Part shown: piece after piece, positions 14,140-14,300 of the stretch | Numbering within the stretch: the stretch's first letter is position 1 | Layout of the letters: every line of letters begins with the position of its first letter | Source of the DNA: JBDSSS01 sp038224055 | GTDB lineage: Bacteria > Actinomycetota > Actinomycetes > Actinomycetales > Dermatophilaceae | Direction of reading: 5' to 3' | Assembly: GCA_038224055.1 (NCBI GenBank) | Contig: JBBRGO010000059.1 | Coordinates: 1 to 14,300 of the forward strand | DNA: 14,300 nt | The notes under the pieces: model-generated | The model's database searches: none | What the model was told of the DNA's origin: nothing | What the model saw: the letters and a program-made list of their open reading frames with translations, nothing else | Position numbers and translations under genes: made by a program

Positions 14140-14192
14140 GACGGGCCGGCCCACCCCTCCGGGGCCGGCACGTCAGAAGGTCTTCACGCGGC
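14140..14192. repeat. Direct repeat, copy 2 (overlaps a gene end)
   Basis: Second copy of the 46-bp identity (53 bp with one mismatch) starting 86 bp after copy 1. Its right end covers the stop codon (14186-14184) and last codons of the partial membrane protein gene, so the duplication includes the end of that gene or was placed onto it. Confidence 0.9.
14145..14169 (-). terminator. Hairpin after the partial membrane protein gene (terminator-like)
   Basis: GCCGGCCC (14145-14152) pairs with GGGCCGGC (14162-14169) around a 9-nt loop. It begins about 15 nt after the stop codon on the minus strand, a good place for a terminator. No T-run follows, which is common for actinobacterial terminator-like hairpins. 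Confidence 0.5.
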
Positions 14193-14300
14193 CGCAGCCT
14201 CAGGCCTCGGCTCGGCCGGAGGTGCGGTGGGCCGTCGCAGGACGACCGCGAGCTCCACCAGGGACATGACGGCGAGCAGGGCCGCCGGGATGCCGATGAC
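14184..14300 (-). CDS. C-terminal end of a membrane protein, possibly SipW-like signal peptidase (cut by window edge)
   Basis: Only 38 residues and the TGA stop are present. They form one membrane helix, VIGIPAALLAVMSLVELAVV (first 20 residues), followed by LRRP and a short Pro/Ala/Glu tail ending EAAAA. The frame is supported by its hydrophobic pattern; the other frames of this stretch read as Arg/Pro/Ser-rich. The family cannot be read from this piece alone. SipW-type signal peptidases have a C-terminal helix and are often encoded beside proteins with the leader type seen in the next gene, so that identity is a reasonable guess from context, no more. The 5' part lies outside the window. Confidence 0.55.
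   Translation of the reverse strand, partial: VIGIPAALLAVMSLVELAVVLRRPTAPPAEPRPEAAAA

Larger units (their letters stand above)
13874..14183. other. 310-bp intergenic region with direct repeats
   Basis: No convincing gene is found here. The half next to the Ig-like gene (13874-14050) has a possible -10 hexamer TATCGT on the minus strand (13980-13975), identical to that of mraZ, but no good -35 at normal spacing; TTACCG lies 20 nt upstream. If used it would give a leader of about 95 nt. The other half holds the direct repeats and hairpins listed separately. Confidence 0.5.

Noticed and set aside
13846..14154. 102-codon minus-strand open frame in the gap upstream of the Ig-like gene
   Set aside because: Pro/Arg/Gly-rich, runs through the repeat and hairpin and overlaps the Ig gene start in another frame; no sign of a protein.

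Overview
The window is about 14.3 kb of very GC-rich DNA (roughly 70% or more by eye). Codons end in G or C, starts are a mix of ATG, GTG and TTG, and many genes overlap by a few bases. The gene order mraZ-rsmH-ftsL-ftsI-murE and the long Ala/Arg/Pro-rich tails on FtsL and FtsI point to an actinobacterial chromosome. The style of the sequence suggests Micrococcales, perhaps the Intrasporangiaceae/Dermatophilaceae group; that placement is inference.

Region 1 (1-4745, minus strand) is the start of the division and cell wall (dcw) cluster. In transcription order it holds mraZ, rsmH, ftsL, ftsI and the 5' end of murE. rsmH/ftsL overlap as ATGA, ftsL/ftsI are 4 nt apart and ftsI/murE 2 nt apart, so this is one operon making the septal peptidoglycan machinery. 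mraZ has a clear promoter (TTGACC-N16-TATCGT) overlaid by GTGGNG boxes in 10-bp register, the expected operator for MraZ autorepression.

Region 2 (4746-5262) is a divergent intergenic region of about 517 bp. Besides the mraZ promoter it carries two more GTGG(A/G)G pairs at exact 10-bp spacing on the other strand, a perfect 12-bp inverted repeat, a textbook G-quadruplex motif and a small dyad before moxR.

Region 3 (5263-9854, plus strand) is a tight three-gene operon: a MoxR AAA+ ATPase, a DUF58 membrane protein and a TgpA-like membrane protein with a periplasmic/extracytoplasmic transglutaminase domain. Nearby placement to dcw genes suggests an envelope role.

Region 4 (9884-14300, minus strand) converges on region 3 with 29 bp between. 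In transcription order it holds the C-terminal end of a membrane protein (possibly a SipW-like signal peptidase), a 310-bp gap with a 46-bp perfect direct repeat containing hairpins, a secreted protein with four Cys-paired Ig-like repeats and a SipW-type leader, an OmpR-family response regulator, and a histidine kinase whose ATP-binding boxes are degenerate. The last three genes overlap (TGATG, then 8 nt), so an exported surface protein appears to be translated together with its own two-component system. This is the least ordinary part of the window.

No tRNA, rRNA, CRISPR array or insertion sequence was seen.
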